From Siculibacillus lacustris (GTDB lineage: Bacteria; Pseudomonadota; Alphaproteobacteria; Rhizobiales; Ancalomicrobiaceae): a DNA stretch of 64,000 nucleotides. The DNA lies in NCBI RefSeq assembly GCF_004328075.1, contig NZ_SJFN01000022.1, positions 24,192 through 88,191 on the forward strand, read 5' to 3'. Shown piece by piece: positions 55,098 through 64,000 of this stretch (its first letter is position 1; the number at the start of each line of letters is the position of its first letter). The notes beneath the pieces were generated by a model, which was not told the origin of the DNA, searched no databases, and worked only from the letters and a program-made list of their open reading frames with translations. The position numbers and the translations under genes were made by a program.

Positions 55098-55955
55098 ATG
55101 ATTTCCCTACTCCACACGCTGTTGGAACTTGGCCACTCCACTTCGAAAAACTTGGAATTCGCCCATTCTCCTGATGTAAAGGTCAGCTATGGAGAAGAGA
55201 CGATTACTGAAACGAATTTGCTGGAAATCAGGCGGCGCCATGCGCGCGAAGTAACACTTCTGACATTTTCAAAATCGCAGGAAAGCAAGAACACCGGAGC
55301 CGACTGGGAGTGGCACATTATCGGAAGAGTCTACACCCTGAAGATGCGTGTGCAAGCCAAGAGAATTCATAAGGCCGGTGGAATTGGAAACCTGAAACAG
55401 ATGGGGAAAGGAGCCAGCCAGCCGCAGATAGATTTGCTCATTGAAGATGCCAAGGCGAACGACCTCTTCCCTGCGTACTGCTTTTATTGCGCCGAACCCC
55501 AAAGATCTTACTGGATAAAAGGAACCGTAAAAGAAAAATTCGAATCGTTCGAAACTGGCTGTCTGATTGCGGACGCTGAAACTGTGAAATCAAAAGCGCC
55601 AAAAAAACTCGATGATATCGAAAACGATACCGTCCCCTGGCATTTTTTATGTACGAGACACAAATTCTCGACGAGGCAGAACCCCTACCTTCTACGATTT
55701 CAGGAAGATCTTCCGATCGAGCGATATATAGAAGAAATCATCCCGTCCCCTGAAGACCGCGCAACCGATATTGGGCTGCCTACGATCTTCCAACTGAACG
55801 AAGGGCGCTCCAGGCTTGACGAGAGGAAAGGGATATCGCGCACGCCTGAGGCCGTTGGCGAAGAGATCACTCCAGAGGACTTTAAAAAGCGCGGAATAAC
55901 CAGATTTCTAAAGATCGACATGCGCGCACCGGATCTGTTTGCAATAAGACGCTGA
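55098..55955 (+). CDS. Orphan protein with Mrr-like nuclease signature
   Basis: 285 aa. Far lower GC than the rest of the window with AAA, GAA, ATA and AGA codons in use, so probably acquired. Residues 62-88 read E-SKNTGADWEW ... RVQAKRI; Glu62, Asp69 and Gln86-x-Lys88 fit the E/D-QxK pattern of Mrr-like restriction endonuclease folds, and WEW after the Asp recurs in a DUF family I recall as DUF6615 (not checked). It has CFYCAE and a Cys/His pair CTRHK. No methylase or integrase beside it. A TTG 12 bp upstream is another start. Defence or nuclease function is inference. Confidence 0.7.
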   Translation: MISLLHTLLELGHSTSKNLEFAHSPDVKVSYGEETITETNLLEIRRRHAREVTLLTFSKSQESKNTGADWEWHIIGRVYTLKMRVQAKRIHKAGGIGNLKQMGKGASQPQIDLLIEDAKANDLFPAYCFYCAEPQRSYWIKGTVKEKFESFETGCLIADAETVKSKAPKKLDDIENDTVPWHFLCTRHKFSTRQNPYLLRFQEDLPIERYIEEIIPSPEDRATDIGLPTIFQLNEGRSRLDERKGISRTPEAVGEEITPEDFKKRGITRFLKIDMRAPDLFAIRR

Positions 55956-56189
55956 CCATCTGAGCTATCAAGCTAGGCGCAATGCAGGCCGCCACATCGT
56001 CGGATATCTGTATTCCGGAAAAGTTATGGGGCGGCTTCCGGTCGAACCGCGACATTGCGCGCACCGGCGACGCCGCGATTTCAACCGCGCCTCGATCGGG
56101 TGCCATGTGACCGAGAGGTGACCGAGCCCTCTCGGCGCCTCTGGGAAACCCGCGACCTCAACCTCTGAAACTCACCCCCAGAAACGACG
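55956..56189. other. Gene-free stretch between the orphan gene and the terminator
   Basis: 234 bp in which GC content returns to that of the chromosome. No open reading frame with family features. A short segment at 55951-55970, read on the minus strand, resembles a tRNA D-arm (GATAGCTCAGATGGTCAGC) but is not followed by an anticodon arm. Confidence 0.5.
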
Positions 56190-56214
56190 AAAGCCGCGGT
56201 TTCCCGCGGCTTTT
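56190..56214. terminator. Bidirectional intrinsic terminator
   Basis: AAAGCCGCGG-TTTC-CCGCGGCTTTT: a stem of 10 bp with a 4-nt loop and T tract on the plus strand. On the minus strand it follows the tRNA gene by 26 bp; on the plus strand it ends transcription from the orphan gene. Confidence 0.8.
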
Positions 56215-56240
56215 CGATCGTCATTCCCTCTGAGAGAGAA

Positions 56241-56315
56241 TGGAGCGGGAGAAGGGATTCGAACCCTCGACCCCAACCTTGGCAAGGTTGTGCTCTACCC
56301 CTGAGCTACTCCCGC
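56241..56315 (-). tRNA. tRNA-Gly (GCC)
   Basis: 75 nt on the minus strand, ending in an encoded CCA. Acceptor GCGGGAG pairs with CTCCCGC, D-arm AGCTCAGGGGTAGAGC, anticodon arm CAACC-TTGCCAA-GGTTG with anticodon GCC, T-arm with GGTTCGAATC. tRNA-Gly genes are common integration sites; the AT-rich orphan gene lies just downstream. Confidence 0.97.
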
Positions 56316-56353
56316 ATCCGATGGGGTGACCGGCGTCGCCGCCGGACGGACGC

Positions 56354-56383
56354 TTCTATGCCTCAGGAGCGGAGCCGACGCAA
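56354..56383 (-). promoter_or_regulatory. Candidate promoter of tRNA-Gly
   Basis: On the minus strand TTGCGT (56378-56383), 18 bp, ATAGAA (56354-56359), giving a start about 32 nt upstream of the mature tRNA. The rest of the 303-bp gap (56316-56618) to the next gene shows no other feature I can support. Confidence 0.4.
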
Positions 56384-56618
56384 GACGGAATCTGCACGAA
56401 CGCACCCGAACGCCGCGAAGACCTCTGGAAAAGTGGAATTTCGCCAGCGTCGTCAAACCCTTGCGACGGATCTCTCGGTGATTTTTTCCGCTCTCGTGCG
56501 CCTTCGCGCCGTTGCGCGGGCGCGGCCAGCGCTCTAGAAGACCGCATTCCGCCGCTTCGGCGCGACGCCCCGAACGGCCGGGGCCGCGTCCGCCCGCGCC
56601 CGCCGTCGGACCTCGCCA

Positions 56619-57143
56619 ATGCCCTGGACCCGCGCCGATCTCCTCGCCCGCCTCGCCGAACTCGGCATCGCCACCACCACGCACGACCACCGCGCGGTGT
56701 TCACCGTCGCCGAGAGCGAGGACGTCAAGGGCGCCATCCCCGGCGGCCATTCCAAGAACCTGCTGCTCAAGGACAAGAAGGGCCGGGTGTTCCTGGTGGT
56801 CGCCGAGAGCGACGCGGCGATCGACCTCAAGGCCATCTCCGAACCGATCGGCGCCTCCGGCCGCGTCACCTTCGGCAAGCCCGAGCTCCTGATGGAGCTG
56901 CTCGGCGTCACCCCCGGCTCGGTCACCCCCTTCGGCATCGTCAACGACGCCGAGGGCCGGGTGACGGTCGTTCTCGACGCGCCGCTGCTCGATCACCCGA
57001 TCCTCAACTTCCACCCGCTCGAGAACACCGCGACGACCTCGATCGGTCGCGACGATCTCGTCCGCTTCCTGACCCTCTCGGGCCATCCGCCGCGCATCGT
57101 CGCGGTCTCCGACGGCCGCATCGCCCCGGCGCCCGACGCCTGA
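56619..57143 (+). CDS. Prolyl-tRNA editing protein (ProX/YbaK family)
   Basis: 174 aa trans-editing deacylase of the ProXp/PrdX group, which removes mischarged amino acids (Ala) from tRNA-Pro. Family motifs: VAESEDVKGAIPGGHSKNLLLKDKKGRVFLVV, GRVTFGKPELLMELLGVTPGSVTPFGI (near residues 90-110), and LNFHPLENTATTSIG at the C-terminus. Free-standing and cytoplasmic. Confidence 0.9.
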   Translation: MPWTRADLLARLAELGIATTTHDHRAVFTVAESEDVKGAIPGGHSKNLLLKDKKGRVFLVVAESDAAIDLKAISEPIGASGRVTFGKPELLMELLGVTPGSVTPFGIVNDAEGRVTVVLDAPLLDHPILNFHPLENTATTSIGRDDLVRFLTLSGHPPRIVAVSDGRIAPAPDA

Positions 57144-57298
57144 GCGTGGCCGCCCCGCCGCGATCGGGCGAGCCCGCGCGGCGATCGAATCCACCACCGT
57201 CGGATTGCGGATCGACGGCTTTGACCCCATCTTGGGGGCGACCCCACCGTGATCGGCCCGTGCGCGCCGGTCGCGCCCCGCCACTCGGAAAGACCACC

Positions 57299-58261
57299 AT
57301 GACCGGCCCCAGCTTCACCTACGGCAACGGATATCCCCAGATGAAGGCGACCGTCGCGACGTCGGCGACGCCGGCCGCCGCACCCGCCGGCGACGACCTG
57401 ATCCGCGAGACCTCGACCCGCGACTTCATGAAGGACGTCATCGACGCCTCGGTCGACACGCCCGTGCTGGTCGACTTCTGGGCGGAATGGTGCGGCCCCT
57501 GCAAACAGCTGACGCCGATCCTCGAGAAGGTCGTGCGGGCCGGCAAGGGCCGGGTCAAGCTGGTCAAGATGAACATCGACAACCATCCGGAAGTCGCCGG
57601 CCAGCTCGGCATCCGCTCGATTCCCGCGGTCATCGCCTTCAAGGGCGGCCAGCCGGTCGACGGCTTCATGGGCGCCGTGCCGGAGAGCCAGATCCAGACC
57701 TTCATCGACAAGATCGCCGGCCCCGGCGGCCCGTCGGAGATCGACGTGCTGGTCGCCGAGGGCGACGCGGCGGCGGAAGCCGGCGACCTCGCCGAAGCCT
57801 CCAAGCTCTATGCCGCGGCGCTGCGCCTCGAGCCGGCCCATTTCGGCGCCACCGTCGGGCTCGCCGGGGTCTATGTCACCGCCGGCGAATTCGCCCAGGC
57901 CGAGCAGTTCCTCACCACCCTCCCGGCCACCGCCGCCGGCGATCCGCGCGTCGCGGCGGTGCGCGCCCGCATCGCGCTGGCCAATCTGTCGAGCGCCGTC
58001 GACGACGTCCTCGCCCTCGAGGCGCGCCTCGACAAGGATCCCGCCGACCATCAGGCCCGTTTCGACCTCGCCCTGGCGCTGGCCGGCAAGGACCACCGGC
58101 AGGCGGCGGTCGATCATCTGATCGAAATCATCCGCCGCGATCGCGCCTGGCAGGAGGACGGGGCGCGCAAGCAGCTCCTGCAGTTCTTCGAAGCCTGGGG
58201 CCCCAAGGATCCGGCGACCCTGTCGGGACGCCGGCGTCTGTCGTCGGTGCTGTTCGCCTGA
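57299..58261 (+). CDS. Thioredoxin-TPR chaperedoxin (CnoX-like)
   Basis: 320 aa. Thioredoxin domain with active site [11 protein letters not shown] near residue 66, cis-Pro in [10 protein letters not shown], then a tetratricopeptide-type helical domain from about residue 145 with repeats ([40 protein letters not shown]). Family members act as redox chaperones. Start ATG 57299 is preceded by GGAAAGA; another possible start, MKATVATS, lies 42 bp on. The LON-domain gene follows 17 bp later. Confidence 0.9.
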   Translation: MTGPSFTYGNGYPQMKATVATSATPAAAPAGDDLIRETSTRDFMKDVIDASVDTPVLVDFWAEWCGPCKQLTPILEKVVRAGKGRVKLVKMNIDNHPEVAGQLGIRSIPAVIAFKGGQPVDGFMGAVPESQIQTFIDKIAGPGGPSEIDVLVAEGDAAAEAGDLAEASKLYAAALRLEPAHFGATVGLAGVYVTAGEFAQAEQFLTTLPATAAGDPRVAAVRARIALANLSSAVDDVLALEARLDKDPADHQARFDLALALAGKDHRQAAVDHLIEIIRRDRAWQEDGARKQLLQFFEAWGPKDPATLSGRRRLSSVLFA

Positions 58262-58278
58262 CCCTCGAGGGGAGTGCC

Positions 58279-58965
58279 ATGACCCGGGCCGGCAACCGCA
58301 TCTACGAGACCGTCGAGGATCTCCCGCTGGTGGTGCCGGTGTTCCCGCTGCCGGGCGTGCTGCTGCTGCCGCGCCGGACCTTGCCGCTGGAGATCTTCGA
58401 GCCGCGCTATCTGGCGATGACCGACGCGGTGCTCGCCGGCGAGCGGCTGATCGGCATGATCCAGCCGCGCCTCGACGTCCTCTCCGTCGCGCTCGCCGGC
58501 CGGCCGCCGCTGGAGGCCGTCGGCTGCCTCGGCCGCCTCACCCGCTACGTCGAGAACGGCGACGGCCGCCTGTCGATCACCCTGACCGGCGTCAGCCGCT
58601 TCCGCATCGCCGAGGAACTGGCCACCACCACGCCCTATCGGCAGGTGCGCATCGACGTCGAGCCCTTCACCGCCGACTTCCGCCCCGGCACCGGCGAGGC
58701 CGGGGTCGATCGCGGCGCGGTGCTCGCCACCTTGCGCGCCTTCGTCACCGCCCATCGCCTCGACGTCGAATGGAGCCGGTTCGAGACCGCCTCCAACGAG
58801 GCGCTGGTCGACGGTCTGGCGATGATGTCGCCCTGCGGGCCGCGCGAGAAACAGGCGCTGCTCGAAAAGCCCAGCCTCGCCGCCCGCGCCGAACTGCTGA
58901 TCGCGCTGACCGAACGCGCCCTCGGCGAGGCCGAAGGCGGCGGTGGCGGCGGCCCCCTGCAATGA
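58279..58965 (+). CDS. LON substrate-binding domain protein
   Basis: 228 aa equivalent to the N-terminal domain of Lon protease alone, without ATPase or protease. Motifs: [30 protein letters not shown] near residue 20, [30 protein letters not shown]. Usually found, as here, between a thioredoxin-TPR and a Trm112 gene in alphaproteobacteria. C-terminal tail is Gly-rich. GAGGGGAG precedes the ATG. Confidence 0.9.
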   Translation: MTRAGNRIYETVEDLPLVVPVFPLPGVLLLPRRTLPLEIFEPRYLAMTDAVLAGERLIGMIQPRLDVLSVALAGRPPLEAVGCLGRLTRYVENGDGRLSITLTGVSRFRIAEELATTTPYRQVRIDVEPFTADFRPGTGEAGVDRGAVLATLRAFVTAHRLDVEWSRFETASNEALVDGLAMMSPCGPREKQALLEKPSLAARAELLIALTERALGEAEGGGGGGPLQ

Positions 58966-58982
58966 TCCCCGGAGAGTCCCCC

Positions 58983-59192
58983 GTGACCGACGCCGCCCCG
59001 CCGCCCGAAGACCGCCAGCGCGGCCGGATCGATCCCAAGCTCCTGGAACTGCTGGTGTGCCCGCTGACCAAGGCGCGGCTCGACTACGACGCCGACCGCC
59101 AGGAACTGGTGTCGCGCTCCGCGCGCCTCGCCTATCCGATCCGCGACGGCATCCCGATCATGCTGCCCGACGAGGCCCGCCCGATCGACTGA
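58983..59192 (+). CDS. Trm112 family protein
   Basis: 69 aa. [20 protein letters not shown] and [16 protein letters not shown] are the family signature (cysteine-poor bacterial type). GTG start with GGAGAG 6 nt upstream; an ATG 21 bp earlier overlaps the LON-domain stop (ATGA) and is an alternative. Role in bacteria is poorly known; eukaryotic homologues activate methyltransferases. Confidence 0.88.
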   Translation: MTDAAPPPEDRQRGRIDPKLLELLVCPLTKARLDYDADRQELVSRSARLAYPIRDGIPIMLPDEARPID

Positions 59193-59224
59193 TCGGGCGC
59201 CCGTGAGGCTGTCCGAGCGGGCGA

Positions 59225-60415
59225 TCAGCCGTGCCGGTCGAGCCCGGCGATCGCCCGCGCGAAGTCGCCGGCATCGAAGGGCTCGAGGTCGTCGACCCCT
59301 TCGCCGACCCCGATGTAGTGCACCGGCAGACCGAAGGTGTCGGCGATCGCCACCAGGATGCCGCCGCGCGCCGTGCCGTCGAGCTTGGTCATCACCAGTC
59401 CGGTGACCCCGGCGACCTTGCCGAAGATCTCGACCTGATTGATCGCGTTCTGCCCGGTGGTGGCGTCGAGCGTCAGGATCACGTCGTGCGGCGCCGTCGG
59501 GTCCTGCTTCTTCAGCACCCGCACCACCTTCTCGAGCTCGGCCATCAGCTCGGCGCGGTTCTGCAGCCGGCCGGCGGTGTCGACGATCAACACGTCCGAG
59601 CCGGCGGCGCGTGCCGCGACCAGCGCGTCGTAGGCGAGGCCGGCGGCATCGGCCCCCGGCTCGCCGGCGATCACCCGGGCGCCGGTGCGGGCGCCCCAGA
59701 TCTTCAGCTGTTCGACCGCCGCGGCGCGGAAGGTATCGCCGGCCGCCAGCGTCACCTTGCGGCCCTCGCGGCCGAGCTTCATCGCGAGCTTGCCGATCGT
59801 CGTGGTCTTGCCCGAACCGTTGACCCCGACCACCAGCACCACCCGCGGCAGATCCGACGGTGGCAGCACCAGGGGACGGGCCACCGGCGCCAGCACCTTC
59901 TCGACTTCCGCCGCCAGCACGGCACGGACCTCGGTGTCGGAGATCTCCTTGTCGAAGCGGTCGCGGCGCAGCGTCGCGGTGATTCGCGCCGCCGTGGCGA
60001 GACCGAGATCGGCCTGGATCAGGATGTCTTCGAGATCCTCGAGCGTCGCCTCGTCGAGCCGCCGCTTGGTGAAGATCGCGCCGATGCCGCCGCCGAGCGC
60101 GGTCGAGGTGCGCGACAGGCCGCTCTTCAGCTTGTGCCACCACGAGGCCTTGACCGGCGCGGCGCCGGGTTCGGCCGCCGGTTCCGGCTCCGGGGCGACC
60201 GGCGCGATCGCCGGCGCTTCTTCGACCACCGGTTCGGCGACGCTCTCGGCCGGCTCCGGCGCGGCCTCGGCCTCGATCGCCTCCGGCGGCGCGTCGCGCT
60301 CGATCACCTCGACCGCTTCGGTCTCGGCGACCGCTTCGGGCGGCCGGGCCGGCGCCTCGGGCTTGCCGCCGCCGAACAACCGACCGAACAATCCGCGCTT
60401 GCCGCCGTCGCTCAT
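59225..60415 (-). CDS. ftsY: Signal recognition particle receptor FtsY
   Basis: 396 aa. Acidic/proline-rich N-terminal A domain (about 20-90), N domain around LKSGLSRTSTALGGGIGAIF, then the GTPase G domain: GVNGSGKTTTIGKL (P-loop), DTFRAAAVEQL (G2), VDTAGRLQN (G3), TKLDGTARGG (G4), GVGEGVDDLEPF closing. Targets ribosome-SRP complexes to the inner membrane. Overlaps mtaB by 4 bp. Confidence 0.95.
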   Translation of the reverse strand: MSDGGKRGLFGRLFGGGKPEAPARPPEAVAETEAVEVIERDAPPEAIEAEAAPEPAESVAEPVVEEAPAIAPVAPEPEPAAEPGAAPVKASWWHKLKSGLSRTSTALGGGIGAIFTKRRLDEATLEDLEDILIQADLGLATAARITATLRRDRFDKEISDTEVRAVLAAEVEKVLAPVARPLVLPPSDLPRVVLVVGVNGSGKTTTIGKLAMKLGREGRKVTLAAGDTFRAAAVEQLKIWGARTGARVIAGEPGADAAGLAYDALVAARAAGSDVLIVDTAGRLQNRAELMAELEKVVRVLKKQDPTAPHDVILTLDATTGQNAINQVEIFGKVAGVTGLVMTKLDGTARGGILVAIADTFGLPVHYIGVGEGVDDLEPFDAGDFARAIAGLDRHG

Positions 60416-61710
60416 GCTCTGTCCTTCGATTGTCCGGGCGTCGTCGCCTCGGCGATCAACACCGTTCCGTCGCGGCCGATCACCCGGGCGGCGACCACGT
60501 CGCCCGGCGGCAGGTTCGACACCCCGCCCGCCGCGACCCGGATCGCCGCGAACTGCTCGGTATGGCCGACGTCGTCCTTCTCGATCAGCACCTGCTCGAC
60601 CGCGCCGATCCGCGAATCGAGATGGGCCGCGAGTGCCGCCTCGCCGACCGCCCGCAGTCGCGCCGCCCGGTCCTTGACCTCGGCGCGGGCCACCTGCGGC
60701 ATTCGCGCCGCCGGCGTGCCCGGCCGTGGCGAGAACGGGAAGACGTGGGTGAAGGTCAGGCCGCAGTCGGCGACCAGATCGATCGTGTTCTGGAACATCG
60801 CCTCGGTCTCGGTCGGGAAACCGGCGATCAGGTCGGCACCGAAGACGAGGTCCGGCCGCCGCGCCCGCATGTCGGTGCAGAAGCGCAGAGCGTCGTCGCG
60901 GGAATGGCGCCGCTTCATCCGCTTGAGGATCATGTCGTCGCCCGACTGCAGCGACAGATGGAGATGCGGCATCAACCGCGGCTCCGAGGCGATCAGGTCG
61001 ATCAGCTCCGGATCGGTCTCGATCTGGTCGATCGACGAGATCCGCAGCCGTTCGACCCCCGGCACTTCGCGCAGGATCGCCCCGACCAGCCGCCCGAGCC
61101 GCGGCGTGCCCGGCAGGTCGTGGCCCCAGGAGGTGATGTCGACCCCGGTCAGCACCACCTCGCGATAGCCGCCGTCGGCCAGCCGCCGGATCTGTTCGAC
61201 CGCCACCCCCGCCGGCACCGAGCGCGAGGCGCCGCGGCCGTAGGGAATGACGCAGAAGGTGCAGCGGTGATCGCAGCCGTTCTGGACCTGGACGAAGGCG
61301 CGGGTGCGGGCCTCGAAGCCGGCGATCAGGTGGCCGGCAGTCTCGCGCACCGAGAAGATGTCGTTGACCTTGACCTTCTCGCTGGCGTCGATGCCGAAGG
61401 CGGCGATCGCCCCCCAGCTCGCCGCCTCGAGCTTGGCGTCGTTGCCGAGCACCAGATCGACCTCGGTCATCGCCGCGAAGGTCTCCGGCTCGATCTGGGC
61501 GGCGCAGCCGGTGACCACGATGCGCGCGTCGGGCCGCTCGCGCCGGGTCCGGCGGATCGCCTGGCGCGCCTGGCGCACCGCTTCGGCGGTGACCGCGCAG
61601 GTGTTGACGATCACCACGTCGTCGAGCCCGGCCGCGGCGGCCTGCTCGCGCATGGTCTCCGATTCCGAGGTGTTGAGCCGACAGCCCAGGGTGACCAGTT
61701 CGACGCTCAC
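60412..61710 (-). CDS. mtaB: tRNA t6A37 methylthiotransferase MtaB
   Basis: 432 aa radical SAM enzyme converting t6A to ms2t6A at position 37 of tRNA. UPF0004 domain with Cys in [24 protein letters not shown] and [10 protein letters not shown]; radical SAM motif [15 protein letters not shown] near residue 155; C-terminal TRAM-like domain. GTG start overlaps the dapF stop (GTGA); the ftsY ATG overlaps its own stop. Confidence 0.93.
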   Translation of the reverse strand: MSVELVTLGCRLNTSESETMREQAAAAGLDDVVIVNTCAVTAEAVRQARQAIRRTRRERPDARIVVTGCAAQIEPETFAAMTEVDLVLGNDAKLEAASWGAIAAFGIDASEKVKVNDIFSVRETAGHLIAGFEARTRAFVQVQNGCDHRCTFCVIPYGRGASRSVPAGVAVEQIRRLADGGYREVVLTGVDITSWGHDLPGTPRLGRLVGAILREVPGVERLRISSIDQIETDPELIDLIASEPRLMPHLHLSLQSGDDMILKRMKRRHSRDDALRFCTDMRARRPDLVFGADLIAGFPTETEAMFQNTIDLVADCGLTFTHVFPFSPRPGTPAARMPQVARAEVKDRAARLRAVGEAALAAHLDSRIGAVEQVLIEKDDVGHTEQFAAIRVAAGGVSNLPPGDVVAARVIGRDGTVLIAEATTPGQSKDRA

Positions 61711-62600
61711 TCCGCGGCCCCTCGGACCGCGCCGTCGCGGGTCCACGTCAGCGTCGCCCGGTCGATCGTCCCGGCAAATTCCGTCTCGACGTCGCCGGTC
61801 ATCAGCACGTGATCGTCGCTCGCGCGCCAGTCGATCGCCAGCACCCCGCCCGGCAATGTCACCGCCACCCGCCGCCCGGTGCGCCGGGTCCGCGCCGCCG
61901 CCACCGCCGCAGCGCAGGCGCCGGTGCCGCAGGCCCGGGTCAGCCCGACGCCGCGCTCCCACACCTTGAGCGTCAGGCTGTCGGCCGAGGTGACGTGGGC
62001 GAGCGAGATGTTGGCGCGCTCGGGGAAGATCGGATGATGTTCGAGCATCGGCCCGATCCGCGCGAGATCGTAGGCCTCGACGTCGTCGACCCAGAAGATC
62101 GCGTGCGGATTGCCCATGTTGACCACCGCCGGCGAATGCAGGATCGGCGCATCGATCGGCCCGATCTGCAGTTCGATGGCGCGGGTGTCGGCGAAGGGTT
62201 CGGCGAGCGGGATCTCGTCCCAGGCCAGCCGCGGCACGCCCATGTCGACGGTGACCCGCTCGCCCTCGCCGGTCTCATAGGCGCGCAGCAGGCCGGCGCG
62301 GGTCTCGATGGTCACCGCCTCGCGGCCGGTCTCGCCGATCAGCAGTCGGCCGATGCAGCGCGTCGCGTTGCCGCAGGCGTCGACCTCGCCGCCGTCGGCG
62401 TTGTCGATGCGCATGAAGGCGTCGGCCCCGGCCGGCGAGGCCTCGATGGTGATCATCTGATCGAAGCCGATGCCCGTCGCCCGGGAGGCCAGCGCGGCGA
62501 TCTCGTCGGGCCGCAGCCGCGGCACCCCCGCGCGGGCGTCGAGCACCAGGAAGTCGTTGCCGAGCCCGTTCATCTTGCGGAAGCGAAACGCCGTGGTCAT
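61707..62600 (-). CDS. dapF: Diaminopimelate epimerase
   Basis: 297 aa. Interconverts LL- and meso-diaminopimelate in lysine and peptidoglycan synthesis. Both catalytic Cys are present: [11 protein letters not shown] (about residue 81) and [15 protein letters not shown] (about 237). [13 protein letters not shown] at the N-terminus is diagnostic. First gene of the dapF-mtaB-ftsY operon. Confidence 0.95.
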   Translation of the reverse strand: MTTAFRFRKMNGLGNDFLVLDARAGVPRLRPDEIAALASRATGIGFDQMITIEASPAGADAFMRIDNADGGEVDACGNATRCIGRLLIGETGREAVTIETRAGLLRAYETGEGERVTVDMGVPRLAWDEIPLAEPFADTRAIELQIGPIDAPILHSPAVVNMGNPHAIFWVDDVEAYDLARIGPMLEHHPIFPERANISLAHVTSADSLTLKVWERGVGLTRACGTGACAAAVAAARTRRTGRRVAVTLPGGVLAIDWRASDDHVLMTGDVETEFAGTIDRATLTWTRDGAVRGAAE

Positions 62601-62751
62601 GCCTCGTCCTCGTCGGCCCCAACGGGCGTCGCAGAAATTTTCGTCGCGCCGCGGGCGCCGCGCCCCTTGGTCGCCTTTCCGCCCGCCGCAGTTCTCGCTT
62701 ATATGGCGAAACCGCGGGCAAAAGACCAGTCCGGGAAGGATCGCCGCCGAC

Positions 62752-63363
62752 ATGAGCCACCACGCCTCGGTCCATCCCGCCCCCCGCGGCCCCAGCCGTC
62801 CGTCGCCCTGGGTGCTGCGGTTCCTCGCCGGCGCGCCCGCCGGCGGCCCGGTCCTCGACGTCGCCTGCGGCGGTGGGCGCCATCTGCGCGCCGCCCTCGA
62901 CCGCGACCATCCGGTCGTCGGCCTCGACCGCGACCTCGGCGGCGTCGCCGATCTCGCCGGCCGGCCCGACGTCACCCTCGTCGCCACCGACCTCGAAGCC
63001 CCCGACCGCGGCCCCTGGCCTGTCACTGGGCGCCGCTTCGCCGCGGTGGTGATCACCAAATACCTCTATCGGCCGCTGTTTCCGGAGATCCGCGCGGCGG
63101 TCGCCGACGACGGCGTGTTGATCTACGAGACCTTCGCCCGCGGCCAGCCGCGCCACGGCCACCCGGCCCGCGACGTCTTCCTGCTCGGCCCCAACGAGCT
63201 CCTCGCGCCGGCTCTGATCGACGGTCTGGTGGTCGTCGCCTTCGAACAGGGCGAGATCCCCGCCGACCCGGTCACCGGCCGCATCCCGGAGATCGTCCAA
63301 CGCCTGTGCGCGGTCGGACCGGCCCACCCCTGGGTCCTCGAACGACCGCGTCCGATCGATTGA
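62752..63363 (+). CDS. Class I SAM-dependent methyltransferase
   Basis: 203 aa. Motif [17 protein letters not shown] near residue 34, acidic [31 protein letters not shown] in the middle. Divergent from dapF by 152 bp, with a possible TTTCCG-N18-TATATG promoter. Substrate unknown; TehB-like folds are the closest general match. Confidence 0.82.
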   Translation: MSHHASVHPAPRGPSRPSPWVLRFLAGAPAGGPVLDVACGGGRHLRAALDRDHPVVGLDRDLGGVADLAGRPDVTLVATDLEAPDRGPWPVTGRRFAAVVITKYLYRPLFPEIRAAVADDGVLIYETFARGQPRHGHPARDVFLLGPNELLAPALIDGLVVVAFEQGEIPADPVTGRIPEIVQRLCAVGPAHPWVLERPRPID

Positions 63364-63476
63364 CGGCCGCCCCGGCGGTGTCCCATGGTCACGTCCGAAG
63401 CAGCGGCCGTTCGGCCGGAATCGCGGACAGGAACCGAACCCCGCCGGTCGCCGACCGGCCACCAGGAGCGACGACG

Positions 63477-64000
63477 ATGACGTCCCGAGTACGCAGTCCG
63501 TCCATGGCGGTGTCGTTCGGCATCGGCGCCCTGCTGCTGGCCACCGCCCTGCCGGTGACCGCCGCCGAAACCCCGACCGCCGGCGAGACCCCCGCCGCCG
63601 CCTCGACCGAATCCCCTCCGGCCGCGGTCACCCCGCCGCCGGCTCCGACGGTCGAGACGCCGCCGCCGACCACGCCCACCCCGGTCACCACCGAGACCCC
63701 GGCCGCGCCGCCCACCGCTCCCGCCGAACCGCCGGCCGTCGTCGCTCCCGCCCCGGCCGCATCGCCGGCCGCGGCGACCCCCACCACGCCGGTCACCACC
63801 GAGACCCCGGTCGTCGCTCCCGTCGCGCCGCCGACGCCGATCGCGCCGCCCCCGGCACCCGAATCGCCCCCCGCTCCGCCGGTGACACCGCCGACCCCGA
63901 CTCCGCCCCCAGCTGCCGAGCCCACCCCGGCGCCCGCGCCGGTGCCGCCGGCGCCCGAACCCGCGACCCCGCCCGCTCCGCCGCCGGCTCCGGTCGTGCC
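63477..64000 (+). CDS. Pro/Ala/Thr-rich secreted protein (partial, runs off the window)
   Basis: Open to the right edge (at least 174 aa visible). Signal peptide FGIGALLLATALPVTAAE with an AxA site near residue 30, followed by a low-complexity Pro/Ala/Thr/Val region in which TPVTTETP occurs twice. AGGAG lies 7 nt before the ATG. The window ends inside the linker, so any folded domain is not visible; it could be an envelope or exported protein. Confidence 0.65.
   Translation, partial: MTSRVRSPSMAVSFGIGALLLATALPVTAAETPTAGETPAAASTESPPAAVTPPPAPTVETPPPTTPTPVTTETPAAPPTAPAEPPAVVAPAPAASPAAATPTTPVTTETPVVAPVAPPTPIAPPPAPESPPAPPVTPPTPTPPPAAEPTPAPAPVPPAPEPATPPAPPPAPVV

Noticed and set aside
55951..55970. 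tRNA D-arm-like sequence on the minus strand at the end of the orphan gene
   Set aside because: No acceptor, anticodon or T-arm follows, it overlaps the stop codon of the orphan gene, and it does not match tRNA-Gly well enough to be an attachment-site remnant.
63664..63810. Repeated TPVTTETP units as a CRISPR or tandem DNA repeat
   Set aside because: The repetition is of a protein low-complexity linker with variable codons; there are no regular spacers.
63389..63925. Gly/Ala-rich minus-strand open frame of 178 codons
   Set aside because: It is the antisense of the Pro/Ala-rich secreted protein; Pro codons read backwards give Gly, and no plausible start signal exists.

Overview
The window is a very GC-rich bacterial chromosome segment with strong G/C third-position bias. 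Gene content points to an alphaproteobacterium, probably of the Hyphomicrobiales (Rhizobiales): a tightly overlapping dapF-mtaB-ftsY operon, an Omp25-type outer-membrane barrel, a DivK-like single-domain regulator, dipeptide ABC transporters, and a MaoC/FabI pair of the kind found beside alphaproteobacterial acetate-kinase operons. No insertion sequence, CRISPR array, rRNA or phage block was seen. One gene (55098-55955) is clearly AT-richer than everything else and looks acquired.

Layout. (1) 1-11 kb: a complete citrate-fermentation locus on the minus strand (2HCT-family transporter, citC, citD, citE, citF, citX, citG, then a small hydrolase). It is headed by a near-consensus sigma-54 promoter and a palindrome cluster, with a divergent DctB/DctD-like two-component system as the obvious regulator. 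(2) 11-14 kb: acetoacetate-type CoA-transferase genes (atoDA) divergent from a stand-alone MaoC hydratase and fabI. (3) 14-26.8 kb: LysR regulator, aromatic aminotransferase, ThDP-dependent decarboxylase-like enzyme, a five-gene peptide ABC transporter divergent from an M20 amidohydrolase, gluconokinase and OmpW. (4) 27-35 kb: a signalling island with an alpha-oxoamine synthase (the CqsA/LqsA/SPT/BioF fold) between two paralogous histidine kinases that share a multi-pass membrane sensor domain. One kinase is coupled to a single-domain response regulator and the other to a REC-GGDEF-EAL protein. This resembles a Cqs/Lqs alpha-hydroxyketone quorum-sensing module wired to c-di-GMP and is the best candidate for an undescribed system. 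(5) 35-48.6 kb: a nine-gene minus-strand run that reproduces the gene content of the Desulfovibrio DVU_1551-1559 neighbourhood: CoA ligase, radical SAM, NTP transferase-HD, C_GCAxxG_C_C protein, methyltransferase, zinc ribbon, Fe-S/flavin oxidoreductase, Mop-type molybdenum aldehyde oxidoreductase, XdhC. An AcoR-like regulator with a degenerate AAA+ domain precedes it. (6) 48.7-55 kb: a 2-hydroxyacid dehydrogenase, a hydratase, a cold-shock gene, small proteins, an enolase-superfamily enzyme with a GntR-like operator, and a tandem-sensor GGDEF protein. (7) 55-64 kb: the AT-rich Mrr-like orphan gene, tRNA-Gly(GCC), then housekeeping genes (prolyl-tRNA editing, thioredoxin-TPR, LON domain, Trm112, ftsY, mtaB, dapF), a methyltransferase and the start of a Pro/Ala-rich secreted protein cut by the right edge.

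How the parts may work together. Citrate enters through the transporter, is cleaved by the citrate lyase encoded alongside it, and yields acetate and oxaloacetate. The neighbouring AtoDA could activate the acetate as a CoA ester (inference). The Mop cluster carries its own nucleotidyltransferase and XdhC-type maturation proteins. Functions are inferred from sequence motifs and gene order read by eye, not from database searches.
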